Assembly (NCBI RefSeq): GCF_900115685.1
Contig: NZ_FOXJ01000001.1
Location: forward strand, 1,025,796 to 1,089,795
Length of the DNA stretch: 64,000 bases
Direction of reading: 5' to 3'
DNA from: Variovorax sp. 770b2
GTDB taxonomy: Bacteria; Pseudomonadota; Gammaproteobacteria; Burkholderiales; Burkholderiaceae_C
The translations under genes and the position numbers were made by a program. Every line of letters begins with the position of its first letter. The first letter of the stretch is position 1. Under the pieces are notes generated by a model. That model ran no database searches. It worked only from the letters and a program-made list of their open reading frames with translations, and was not told the origin of the DNA. This document shows positions 1-7,062 of this stretch, one piece after another.

Positions 1-406
1 ATCCCGTAATGGCTGCCAGTGCCAGAAGCGGAAGGCCGAGCCTGCGCAGGCTGGGGCGCAGCATGAAGGCAAATGCCACCATGAACATCACCGCCGCATG
101 CGTGCTCGGCAGCGAGCCGCGCCCGGAATGCGCGATGTATGCCGGCGCCAGCCCCAGCACGAAGGGGCGGGGCACGTCCAGAGACATCGCAATGGCGTGC
201 GACAACAGCGATGTGAGACCCGCTGCCGCGGCAACGACGCACAGGTAGGCGCGGTCGACGCGTTGCCGCCACAACGCAATTGCAAGGATCGCCGCGCTCA
301 GCCAGCTGCCCCAGAGCGCGAAGGCCGAGGCGACGGAGAGCACCGCCGGTGCGGGATGGCTGCCGCCCGCGAGCCAGTGAAAGAGCGCGAGGTTCAGCGC
401 ATTCAT
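1..406 (-). CDS. PAP2-family phosphatase, BcrC/YbjG-like (C-terminus beyond window)
   Basis: Partial gene running off the left edge; 135 codons are visible. The protein opens like BcrC/YbjG undecaprenyl-diphosphatases (MNALNLALFHWL), followed by hydrophobic segments near residues 20-47 and 53-75. Two PAP2 motifs are present: the Arg-Pro of motif 1 at residues 80-81 (VPRPF) and PSTHA of motif 2 at residues 100-104. The third motif (Arg and His near the C-terminus) would lie outside the window. By family, it would dephosphorylate undecaprenyl diphosphate or a related lipid phosphate on the outer face of the inner membrane. The ATG at 406 has a purine-rich GGAGCG just upstream. An in-frame ATG at 466 is possible but adds a poorly conserved leader. 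Another PAP2 phosphatase role cannot be excluded. Confidence 0.75.
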   Translation of the reverse strand, partial: MNALNLALFHWLAGGSHPAPAVLSVASAFALWGSWLSAAILAIALWRQRVDRAYLCVVAAAAGLTSLLSHAIAMSLDVPRPFVLGLAPAYIAHSGRGSLPSTHAAVMFMVAFAFMLRPSLRRLGLPLLALAAITG

Positions 407-616
407 GGCGCCGCTCCAGAGCGGAAGAACGAAAAGACGGGTGCAGGACGGCACCCCGTGCGGCATGCGCACCCGCAGGAACTGGACATGATCAAAACCT
501 TTCGACAGGGAAGGACGGCCAGGCTGCGGGCGCGACGGGACACGTCACGGGGCCATGACGTCGTGGTGCGGGATCGCGCAGCGAGGCGACGCGACGCGCG
601 CGGCGTCGTTCGCTTC

Positions 617-1066
617 TCAGTCGAGAGGAGGGGGTGCCGTGGTCGGCGGCAGGCGGTGCCAGGGCATCGCGGCAGGCGGGGCGCCGCCGTGCGTCGGCAC
701 ATGCTCGATGGTCGTGCGCACGATCGGCACGACCAGCCGCGCCATCGCAAGTACCAGCGGCAGCATCGCCAGCACCGCAGCCATCAGGGTGTTCAGCGCG
801 AGGCTGAATGCGTCTGGATGGTCGACGCTCGCCGGCGTCTGCGCAAATACGGTGGTCTCGCGATCGGATGCGTGGTCGGCACGATCGTCGGCTTCGAACT
901 GCACCGCCTCGCTGGCAACGTGCAGCCTGAGCATCGGCTCGTCCTCGAGGCCGTCGCAACGGTAGTGCACCGCAATGAAGGGCAGCAGCAGGACCAGGGC
1001 CACGCCTGCCCAGCACCATCGCGTGGCGCGGGTCGCAACGAAGTTCCTGATTCGCGCCAGCAGCAT
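617..1066 (-). CDS. small membrane protein of unknown function
   Basis: 149 codons, not recognised as any named family. A hydrophobic segment lies at about residues 18-33 after an Arg-rich N-terminus, and a second at about 92-115. Between them is an acidic, soluble stretch, and the C-terminus is Pro-rich. This suggests a two-pass inner-membrane protein with a periplasmic loop of about 55 residues. It is upstream of the PAP2 gene on the same strand with a 210-nt gap, so co-transcription is possible. The overlapping reading frames in this area show no family resemblance. That this frame is a real gene is inferred from its clean membrane pattern and start position. Confidence 0.45.
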   Translation of the reverse strand: MLLARIRNFVATRATRWCWAGVALVLLLPFIAVHYRCDGLEDEPMLRLHVASEAVQFEADDRADHASDRETTVFAQTPASVDHPDAFSLALNTLMAAVLAMLPLVLAMARLVVPIVRTTIEHVPTHGGAPPAAMPWHRLPPTTAPPPLD

Positions 1067-1200
1067 GCGGCGATCCTAGGTCGCGATCGTGAACGCAAGC
1101 TGATCACCCCGTTCAGCCTTCTTTCAGAAGTGTCACCTCGCAGGTATTTGGACACTTGCGCGATGATCGGACGCCCGCCGATGCCCAATTCCCGCACTTC

Positions 1201-1824
1201 ATGACCGTCCCTCGAGCGCTTCTTCCGCTGCTTTGCATCGAAGGCCTGCGCACCTTGCGTGGCGGGACGATCGACCTGGATGTAAGCCGGGGCGAGTGCA
1301 TCTGCATCCTGGGTAAATCCGGCTCCGGAAAGAGCGTGTTCCTGCGGCTGGTTGCGGACCTCGATCCGGGCGAAGGCAGCGTCACGCTCGATGGCACGGG
1401 CCGCAATGCATGGTCCGGCCCCGAGTGGCGTCGGCGCGTGATCTACCAGGCCGCCGAGCCCGCATGGTGGGCCGCGACGGTCGCTGAGCACTTTCCCGCC
1501 GACACCCTGGATCGCCTGTCGAACTGGCTGCCCGAGGCAGGCCTTGCGAACGACGTCCTGCGCACGGACATGGCGCGCCTGTCGACGGGCGAGCGCCAGC
1601 GCCTGGCGCTGCTGCGCTCCCTCGCGCGCCAGCCGGCGGTGCTGCTGCTCGACGAGCCGACAGCCTCGCTCGACCATGCCACCACGCTCGCCATCGAACG
1701 CCTGCTGCAGCGCGAAGTGGCGGCGGGCCTTTCGATCGTGATGGTGACGCACTCGCGCGAACAGGCCGCGCGCATCGGCCACCGCTGTTTCGAAATGACA
1801 GACGCAGGCCTGCACCCCGCATGA
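1201..1824 (+). CDS. fetA: iron export ABC transporter ATP-binding protein FetA
   Basis: 207-residue ABC ATPase with Walker A GKSGSGKS at residues 38-45, signature LSTGER at about 127-132 and Walker B LLLDEP at about 148-153. The length is close to the FetA (YbbL) family, which is shorter than most importer ATPases. In E. coli FetAB exports iron and lowers peroxide stress by reducing labile iron. The gene overlaps fetB by ATGA (1821-1824), so the two are translationally coupled. The ATG at 1201 is preferred; an in-frame ATG at 1156 would add 15 residues of no recognisable domain. An imperfect inverted repeat (AAGTGTC at 1128-1134, GACACTT at 1151-1157) lies in the leader and could be an operator, which is unproven. 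Confidence 0.85.
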   Translation: MTVPRALLPLLCIEGLRTLRGGTIDLDVSRGECICILGKSGSGKSVFLRLVADLDPGEGSVTLDGTGRNAWSGPEWRRRVIYQAAEPAWWAATVAEHFPADTLDRLSNWLPEAGLANDVLRTDMARLSTGERQRLALLRSLARQPAVLLLDEPTASLDHATTLAIERLLQREVAAGLSIVMVTHSREQAARIGHRCFEMTDAGLHPA

Positions 1825-2612
1825 ACACGATCCATCTCGACGCGACCGACCTGGTGCTGGCCACGCTGCTCGTGCTGCTGAACGCCGGCGCTTCCCTCAT
1901 GCTGCACCTGCGGCTGCACCGGCAGGTCTTGTGGGCGGCAACGCGCATGGTGGTGCAGCTGCTGCTGGTCGGGTTCGTCCTGCGTTTCGTGTTTGCGGCC
2001 GCATCGCCGGCGGCGACATTGACCATCGTCTTCCTCATGATCCTGGCCGCCGCGCGCGAAGTGGCGGTGCGGCCCGCGTGGCGCTTGCGGCGCGGTGGCA
2101 ACTTTCGTATCGGCGCGGCGGCGGTCGGCGTGTCGAGCGTGGCGACGGTGGTGCTCGCACTCATGACGGCGATCCATCCGACCCCCTGGTACGACCCGCG
2201 CTACGCCATTCCGTTGATGGGCATCGTGCTGGGCAGCGTGCTCAATTCGGCCAGCCTCGGGCTGGACAGCTTCTTCGAAGGCGTGGTCACCGGGCGGGCC
2301 GGCATCGAGGCCCGGCTGTCGCTCGGCGCGACATTCCACGAGGCATTGGCGGACCTCACGCGCTCGTCGATCCGCCGCGGGATGATCCCGATCGTCAACC
2401 AGATGTCGGCGGCCGGCGTCATCACGCTGCCCGGCATCATGACCGGCCAGCTGATTGCGGGCATGGACCCGATCGAGGCGGCGAAATACCAGATCCTGCT
2501 GCTGTTCCTGCTCACGGGGGCCGGCGGGTTGGCCGCGGCGGGCGCGGTCTACATGGCCGCGCGATCAATGACGGACGAGCGCCAGCGGCTGCGGATCGAT
2601 CGCCTGTCATGA
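1821..2612 (+). CDS. fetB: iron export ABC transporter permease FetB
   Basis: 263-residue polytopic membrane protein of the UPF0014/FetB family. About seven hydrophobic segments are visible. The conserved central block with GIVLGSVLNSASLGLDSF and the later stretch with GMMPI-like GMIPIVNQMSAAG, LPGIMTGQ and YQILLLFLL are characteristic of FetB. It forms the membrane channel partner of FetA, encoded just upstream with a 4-nt overlap. Family members are about 260 residues, so the gene looks full length. It probably acts in iron efflux under oxidative stress. No terminator is obvious downstream before the tRNA genes. Confidence 0.87.
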   Translation: MNTIHLDATDLVLATLLVLLNAGASLMLHLRLHRQVLWAATRMVVQLLLVGFVLRFVFAAASPAATLTIVFLMILAAAREVAVRPAWRLRRGGNFRIGAAAVGVSSVATVVLALMTAIHPTPWYDPRYAIPLMGIVLGSVLNSASLGLDSFFEGVVTGRAGIEARLSLGATFHEALADLTRSSIRRGMIPIVNQMSAAGVITLPGIMTGQLIAGMDPIEAAKYQILLLFLLTGAGGLAAAGAVYMAARSMTDERQRLRIDRLS

Positions 2613-2817
2613 CCTTGCCGGGTTGCGAGGCCGAGCCGCTGCACTCGGGCCGGCGCGGTCGGCCCTGAACAGGCCACGTGCAGGTACCTGTAGAAGTACC
2701 GACAAAAAACGAAGATTCGATACTATGCCTCGACGTGGCGAGAGGCAAAGAAAAACCCGCCACCCCTGTGAGAAGTGCGAGTTCCGAGGCAGCGTGAGGC
2801 TGCATGAAATGGGGGAT

Positions 2818-2894
2818 TGGCCTGCCCGGAGGGGATCGAACCCCCGACAACCTGCTTAGAAGGCAGGTGCTCTATCCAACTGAGCTACGGGCAG
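2818..2894 (-). tRNA. tRNA-Arg(TCT)
   Basis: Read on the minus strand, a 77-nt cloverleaf is complete. The 7-bp acceptor stem pairs CTGCCCG with CGGGCAG perfectly. The D-arm carries TAGCTCAGTTGGATAGAG, the anticodon loop has TCT in CTTCTAA context, and the T-loop has GTTCGATCC. The discriminator is G and the 3' CCA is encoded (2818-2820). It decodes AGA (and AGG by wobble) arginine codons, which are rare in this GC-rich sequence. Confidence 0.97.
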
Positions 2895-2941
2895 ATTCCG
2901 GGCCGGACAGAAGCAAAAACGAGAATACCGAAAAGAAAACT

Positions 2942-3018
<77 letters not shown>

Positions 3019-3065
3019 ACAAGCCTTCTATTCTAGCCCGGATATTGACCGGGTCTTGGGCTTTC

Positions 3066-3770
3066 TCAGCGTTTCTCGTATTGAGTCTTGCCGAAAAGAA
3101 CCTGGCGCTCCTTGTCGCCGGTGAGCGGCTGGCGCAGATCGGCCAGCACTTTCACGCCGCGCTGCACCGCCGGGCGTGCGGCGATGCCGTCGAACCAGGC
3201 CTTCAGGTGCGGGAAGTCGGTGAGGGTGATGCCCTGGTTTTCCCAGCTGCGCAGCCACGGGAAGATGGCGATGTCGGCAATCGAATAGCTCTTGCCGGCG
3301 ATGAACTTGCTCTTGGACAACTGCTTGTCGATCACGCCGTAGATGCGCTTGGCCTCGTTGGTGTAGCGGTCGATCGCATAGGCGATTTTTTCGGGCGCGT
3401 ACAGGCGGAAGTGATGCGCCTGGCCGAGCATCGGGCCGACGCCGCCCATCTGGAACATGAGCCACTGCAGAACGTCATAGCGTTCGCGGTCGCCGGTGGG
3501 CAGCAACTTGCCGGTCTTGCCCGCGAGGTAGACCAGGATCGCGCCCGATTCGAACAGCGAGATCGGCTTGCCGTCCGGCCCCTCCGGATCGGTGATGGCG
3601 GGGATCTTGTTGTTGGGGCTGATCTGCAGGAACTCGGGCGCGAACTGGTCGCCCTTGCCGATGTTCACGGGGTGCGCGTGGTAGGGCAGGCCGCACTCCT
3701 CCAGCATGATGTGGACCTTGTGCCCGTTGGGCGTGGGCCAGGAATAGACCTCGATGGTCGATGCGGGCAT
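3066..3770 (-). CDS. yfcG: glutathione S-transferase family disulfide-bond oxidoreductase, YfcG/YghU type
   Basis: 234 residues. The N-terminal thioredoxin-like domain starts with the YfcG hallmark [13 protein letters not shown] near residues 11-23. [10 protein letters not shown] (cis-Pro region) and [12 protein letters not shown] follow. The C-terminal helical domain has the conserved [13 protein letters not shown] and [11 protein letters not shown] motifs. YfcG-class enzymes bind two glutathiones and show disulfide reductase activity, not classical transferase activity. The ATG at 3770 gives the family N-terminus; the open frame continues upstream without conservation. It is probably cytosolic. 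Assignment to the family is firm; the in-vivo substrate is unknown. Confidence 0.9.
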   Translation of the reverse strand: MPASTIEVYSWPTPNGHKVHIMLEECGLPYHAHPVNIGKGDQFAPEFLQISPNNKIPAITDPEGPDGKPISLFESGAILVYLAGKTGKLLPTGDRERYDVLQWLMFQMGGVGPMLGQAHHFRLYAPEKIAYAIDRYTNEAKRIYGVIDKQLSKSKFIAGKSYSIADIAIFPWLRSWENQGITLTDFPHLKAWFDGIAARPAVQRGVKVLADLRQPLTGDKERQVLFGKTQYEKR

Positions 3771-3871
3771 GTCTCGGGCTCCAGGAGAGGGATGTGATGG
3801 GAGGGACGCAGCATATACGTGCGAATCCAAACCCGTGCCGGCGCGGGAATTCGCCTTGCTGCGGCCTTTTC

Positions 3872-4135
3872 TCAGCCCACCTGCAGCCGGTGCGCGTTGC
3901 ACCACATCCAGTCTTCGCCGGGCTCCAGCGACTTGATGACAGGATGCCCCTCGGCCTGCGAATGCCGCGTGGCATGGCGGTTCTTCGACGAGTCGCAGCA
4001 GCCCACGTGGCCGCAGTGCACGCACAGGCGCAGGTGCACCCAGGTGTCGCCGGTCTTCAGGCAGTCCTCGCAGCCGCGCTGGGTGTGGGGTTGCGCGATG
4101 GTGGAGGGCACGTGGTCGCAGGCTTTGATGGGCAC
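3872..4135 (-). CDS. UBP-type zinc finger protein
   Basis: 87-residue protein that is essentially one ZnF-UBP domain. It begins MPIKACDHV, then has C-x2-C (GCEDC), C-x2-C (LCVHCGHVGCCD), and a His-rich part HATRHSQAEGHPV ending in W-x-W-C. In eukaryotes this fold binds the C-terminus of ubiquitin. Bacteria have no ubiquitin pathway, and the bacterial stand-alone versions have no agreed role. It ends 31 nt after the start side of the next gene's stop (4167), on the same strand, so it is the second gene of an apparent two-gene operon with a flavoprotein disulfide-reductase homologue. A role in redox or metal sensing is an inference from this pairing only. Confidence 0.85.
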   Translation of the reverse strand: MPIKACDHVPSTIAQPHTQRGCEDCLKTGDTWVHLRLCVHCGHVGCCDSSKNRHATRHSQAEGHPVIKSLEPGEDWMWCNAHRLQVG

Positions 4136-4166
4136 CGAAGAACTCCTTGATATGTGATCGAGTGGG

Positions 4167-5846
4167 TCAGGCCACGGCCGTGGCCTGCGACAGGTGTTGA
4201 TGGATCAGCGCCACCGCTGCAGCGCCTTCGCCGATCGCACCGCCCACGCGCTTGACCGAGCCCGAGCGCACGTCGCCCACGGCGTACACGCCCGGCACGC
4301 TGGATTCGAGCGCCGTGGCCGGGCGCGCAGGAAAGCCGCTGCTCGCCGCCGCGCCGGTCAGCACGAAGCCGTGCTTGTCGACCGCCACGCCGCAGCCTCC
4401 GAGCCACGAGGTCTCGGGCTCGGCGCCGACGAACAGGAAGATGTTGCGCGCCGGGCAATCGTGCTCGTTGCCGCTGGTGTGGCAGCGCCACGTCGCGCCC
4501 GTGAGGCCTTCGTCCGAGCCGCCGTGCAGGCGCACGAGTTCGGTGTGGGGCTGCAGTTCGATGTTGGGCGTGGCCTCGATGCGGTCGATGAGGTAGCGCG
4601 ACATGCTGGCGGCCAGCGACGGTCCGCGCACCAGCACATTCACCTTGGCCGCATGGCGCGACAGGAACACCGCGGCCTGGCCCGCCGAGTTGCCGCCGCC
4701 GACCAGCGCCACTTCCTGCTGCGAGCAGATCTTCGCTTCGATGGCCGAGGCCCAGTACCAGATGCCGCGGCCTTCGAATTCGGCCAGGCGCGGAACGTCG
4801 GGCCGCCGGTAGCGCGCCCCGCTCGCGATGACCACCGTGCGCGCATGGATCGTTCGGCCGTCGGCCAGGGCGATGCCCAGGCTCTCGCGCTCGTTCTCGC
4901 GCGAGCAGTCCAGCGATACGACCTTTGCCGGGATCAGCATCTCGACACCGAACTTCTGCGCCTGCACGAATGCGCGGCCGGCCAGCGCCTGGCCCGAGAT
5001 GCCGGTCGGAAAGCCCAGGTAGTTCTCGATGCGCGCGCTGGCGCCGGCCTGGCCGCCGAAGGCGCGGCAGTCGAGCACGATCACCCGCAGGCCTTCGGAG
5101 GCGGCATACACCGCGGTGGCGAGGCCGGCCGGCCCGGCGCCGACCACGGCCACATCGAACAGCTCGTTGTGCTCGACGGTGTCGACCATGCCGAGGCATC
5201 GGGCCAATGCATCTTCGGCCGGGTTCACCAGGACCGAACCGTCGGGGCACACGGCCAGCAACTGGCAGGTGCCATATTGTTCGAGCAACGCGGCCGCGTC
5301 GGGGTCTTCGGCGGCATCGACCAGGTGATACGGATAGCCGTTGCGCCGCAGGAAGTTTTCCAGCCGCGCCATGTCTGGCGACTGCGGCTTGCCGATCAGC
5401 ACCGGCCCGCTCGCGCCGGACTCGATCAGCGCCACGCGCCTAAGGATCAGCGCGCGGGTGATGCGTTCGCCCAGATCGGCTTCGGCAACGAGCAGCGCGC
5501 GCAATTGCTGCGGCGACACGAGCAGTGCCTCCACGTCTTCGTCGGCATGGCCATCGACCAGGGCAGGGCGGCCGCTCAGCTGGCCGACTTCGGCCAGGAA
5601 TTCACCCGGGCCCTGCCGCACGATCGGCACCACGCGCCCGAGCCCGTCGCGCTGTGTGACAGCGACCACGCCCTTGAGCAGAACGAACATGCCGGGGCCG
5701 GTTTCGCCGGCGGTAAAAAGGCGCTCGCCGCGCGCGAATTGCTGCACGCTGCCGAAGCGTGCGATGCGCGCAATCTCGGTGTCACTGAGGACGGGAAAGG
5801 TCTGGTGAAAGCGGCTGCTGTCGGTGCCGTTTGCTGCGGTGGCCAT
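4167..5846 (-). CDS. thioredoxin-reductase-like flavoprotein with N-terminal cNMP-binding-type domain, no CxxC
   Basis: 559 residues in three parts. Residues 15-125 resemble a cyclic-nucleotide-binding domain, but the phosphate-cassette Arg after Pro is not conserved (GRPALVDG). Residues 148-222 look like a thioredoxin/glutaredoxin fold without an active-site CxxC. Residues 228-555 form a TrxR-type FAD/NAD(P)H module, with FAD motif GAGPAG at 236-241, GGQAGASARIENYLGFP, NAD(P)H motif GGGNSAG at 383-389 and a C-terminal AVGDVRSG motif. Where thioredoxin reductase has CATC, this protein has WYWASAIE (363-370), so a standard thioredoxin reductase reaction is unlikely. It is the first gene of a unit with the UBP zinc-finger gene. 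The start at 5846 fits the domain boundary. Confidence 0.8.
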   Translation of the reverse strand: MATAANGTDSSRFHQTFPVLSDTEIARIARFGSVQQFARGERLFTAGETGPGMFVLLKGVVAVTQRDGLGRVVPIVRQGPGEFLAEVGQLSGRPALVDGHADEDVEALLVSPQQLRALLVAEADLGERITRALILRRVALIESGASGPVLIGKPQSPDMARLENFLRRNGYPYHLVDAAEDPDAAALLEQYGTCQLLAVCPDGSVLVNPAEDALARCLGMVDTVEHNELFDVAVVGAGPAGLATAVYAASEGLRVIVLDCRAFGGQAGASARIENYLGFPTGISGQALAGRAFVQAQKFGVEMLIPAKVVSLDCSRENERESLGIALADGRTIHARTVVIASGARYRRPDVPRLAEFEGRGIWYWASAIEAKICSQQEVALVGGGNSAGQAAVFLSRHAAKVNVLVRGPSLAASMSRYLIDRIEATPNIELQPHTELVRLHGGSDEGLTGATWRCHTSGNEHDCPARNIFLFVGAEPETSWLGGCGVAVDKHGFVLTGAAASSGFPARPATALESSVPGVYAVGDVRSGSVKRVGGAIGEGAAAVALIHQHLSQATAVA

Positions 5847-5992
5847 GTGTGTCCAAGCTCCATGTCGCGAATCCACCGCATTAGACGACGAAGTGCGCCA
5901 GACCGGCTGTAACACCGTCATGCGCGTGCAATCTTCCTGACACGCCGGCTTCATCGCAGGTGCGGAGACTCCCTCGGCAGAAAGGGTTCCCC

Positions 5993-6883
5993 ATGAAAGA
6001 ACTGCCCAACCCGACGTTTCCGCTTTCGCAGCTCGGGCTGCGCGCGGCCTTGTGGCCTGCGCCCACGGTCGTTGCTGCCACCGGTGTTTCCACCGCGGCC
6101 CGCGTGTCGGTGCCGCAGGCACCCGCCGTCATTCTTCCCCCGCCCGTCGAAGCCAGGCAAGGCATCACGGTCGGCTGGGCGCGTCACCTGGACGACGTGC
6201 GCGCCGCGCAGCGCCTGCGCTACGACGTGTTCGTCGGCGAAATGGGCGCCCGCGTCTCCTCGCCGCTGGCCGGCCACGACATCGACCTGTTCGACGATTT
6301 CTGCGAGCACCTCTTGGTGCGCGACGAACTCACCAATCAGGTCATCGGCACCTACCGTGTGCTGACGCCGGCGCAGGCACGCCGTGTCGGCAGCACCTAC
6401 AGCGACACCGAATTCGACCTGACCCGCCTGCGCGACCTGCGCGAGCGCATGGTCGAACTGGGCCGCAGCTGCGTGCACCCCGAGCATCGCCAGGGCGGCG
6501 TGATCCTGGCGCTCTGGGGGGCGCTGGCCGGCTTCATGCACCGCAACAAGCTGGACACCATGATCGGCTGCGCGAGCATCCCGATGTCACACAACGGTGT
6601 GACGAATGGTGACGCAGCGGCCAGCATCTGGCGTCAGGTTTCGGCCAGCCACATGGCGCCGATCCAGTACCAGGTGCAACCCCGCCTGCCGCTGCCGGTC
6701 GAACGCCTCGACAGCACGCTGGACGTGGAGCCGCCGGCGCTCATCAAGGGTTACCTGCGCCTGGGCGCCAAGGTGCTGGGCGCCCCCGCCTGGGATCCGG
6801 ACTTCAACGCCGCCGACCTGCCGATGCTGATGCGCATCGACGATCTGCCGGCGCGCTACCGCAAGCACTTTCTCGGCGCATGA
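5993..6883 (+). CDS. olsB: L-ornithine N(alpha)-acyltransferase OlsB
   Basis: 296 residues, GNAT-type acyltransferase of the OlsB/hemolysin-like family. The core shows RLRYDVFVGEMGAR, DDFCEHLLVRD, GTYRVL, ELGRSCVHPEHR and GCASIPM, in the order expected for OlsB. It transfers a 3-hydroxyacyl chain from acyl carrier protein to ornithine, the first step of ornithine-lipid synthesis. In many bacteria this phosphorus-free lipid replaces phospholipids when phosphate is scarce. That fits the neighbours here (ppk1, ppx, pst, phoBR). A Pro-rich, variable N-terminus of about 55 residues precedes the domain. The ATG at 5993 follows AAAGGG. No convincing Pho box was seen directly upstream. olsA is not in the window. 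Confidence 0.87.
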   Translation: MKELPNPTFPLSQLGLRAALWPAPTVVAATGVSTAARVSVPQAPAVILPPPVEARQGITVGWARHLDDVRAAQRLRYDVFVGEMGARVSSPLAGHDIDLFDDFCEHLLVRDELTNQVIGTYRVLTPAQARRVGSTYSDTEFDLTRLRDLRERMVELGRSCVHPEHRQGGVILALWGALAGFMHRNKLDTMIGCASIPMSHNGVTNGDAAASIWRQVSASHMAPIQYQVQPRLPLPVERLDSTLDVEPPALIKGYLRLGAKVLGAPAWDPDFNAADLPMLMRIDDLPARYRKHFLGA

Positions 6884-6887
6884 AACC

Positions 6888-6921
6888 GGCGGGCGTCCGT
6901 CCTGACGACGGGCTGCCCGCC
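6888..6921 (+). terminator. strong hairpin after olsB, possible terminator
   Basis: Immediately downstream of the olsB stop a GC-rich stem pairs GGCGGGC (6888-6894) with GCCCGCC (6915-6921). An inner CCGTC/GACGG stem gives a compact hairpin. There is no T-run after it, so intrinsic termination would be weak. It could instead stabilise the olsB transcript or separate it from the ppk1 promoter region that follows. Confidence 0.35.
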
Positions 6922-6964
6922 CTGGCCCCGGGCATGATGGAGCCGCACAAGGCGGGGGATGCAG

Positions 6965-7014
6965 CGTCACGCGACCGTCATTCAACTGTCACAAATGACA
7001 TCGACACTGTCATA
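6965..7014 (+). promoter_or_regulatory. Pho box array upstream of ppk1
   Basis: Three GTCA-containing half-sites occur at exactly 11-nt spacing (GTCA at 6966, 6977 and 6988), as CGTCACG, CGTCATT and TGTCACA. A fourth CTGTCATA lies at 7007-7014. PhoB binds direct 7-nt repeats separated by 4 nt, consensus CTGTCAT, so this is a good multi-unit Pho box. It lies inside the longest open frame of ppk1, which argues that translation starts downstream at 7063. Phosphate-starvation control of ppk1 is inferred. Confidence 0.75.
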
Positions 7015-7062
7015 TTTCAGTCTACGTCTGCTCCCGTGCCGCTTGCTCCAGAATCAGTGCCC

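Noticed and set aside
525..570. CACGTCA/TGACGTCGTG inverted repeat between the small membrane protein and PAP2 genes as a terminator
   Set aside because: Imperfect, no T-run on either strand, and no clear transcript end; could be chance in GC-rich sequence.
4167..5846. Calling the flavoprotein a thioredoxin reductase (trxB)
   Set aside because: The essential CxxC is missing from the NAD(P)H domain.
5907..5921. CTGTAACACCGTCAT upstream of olsB as a Pho box
   Set aside because: The half-sites are 8 nt apart and not 11, and the first lacks GTCA; not convincing, so phosphate control of olsB rests on context only.
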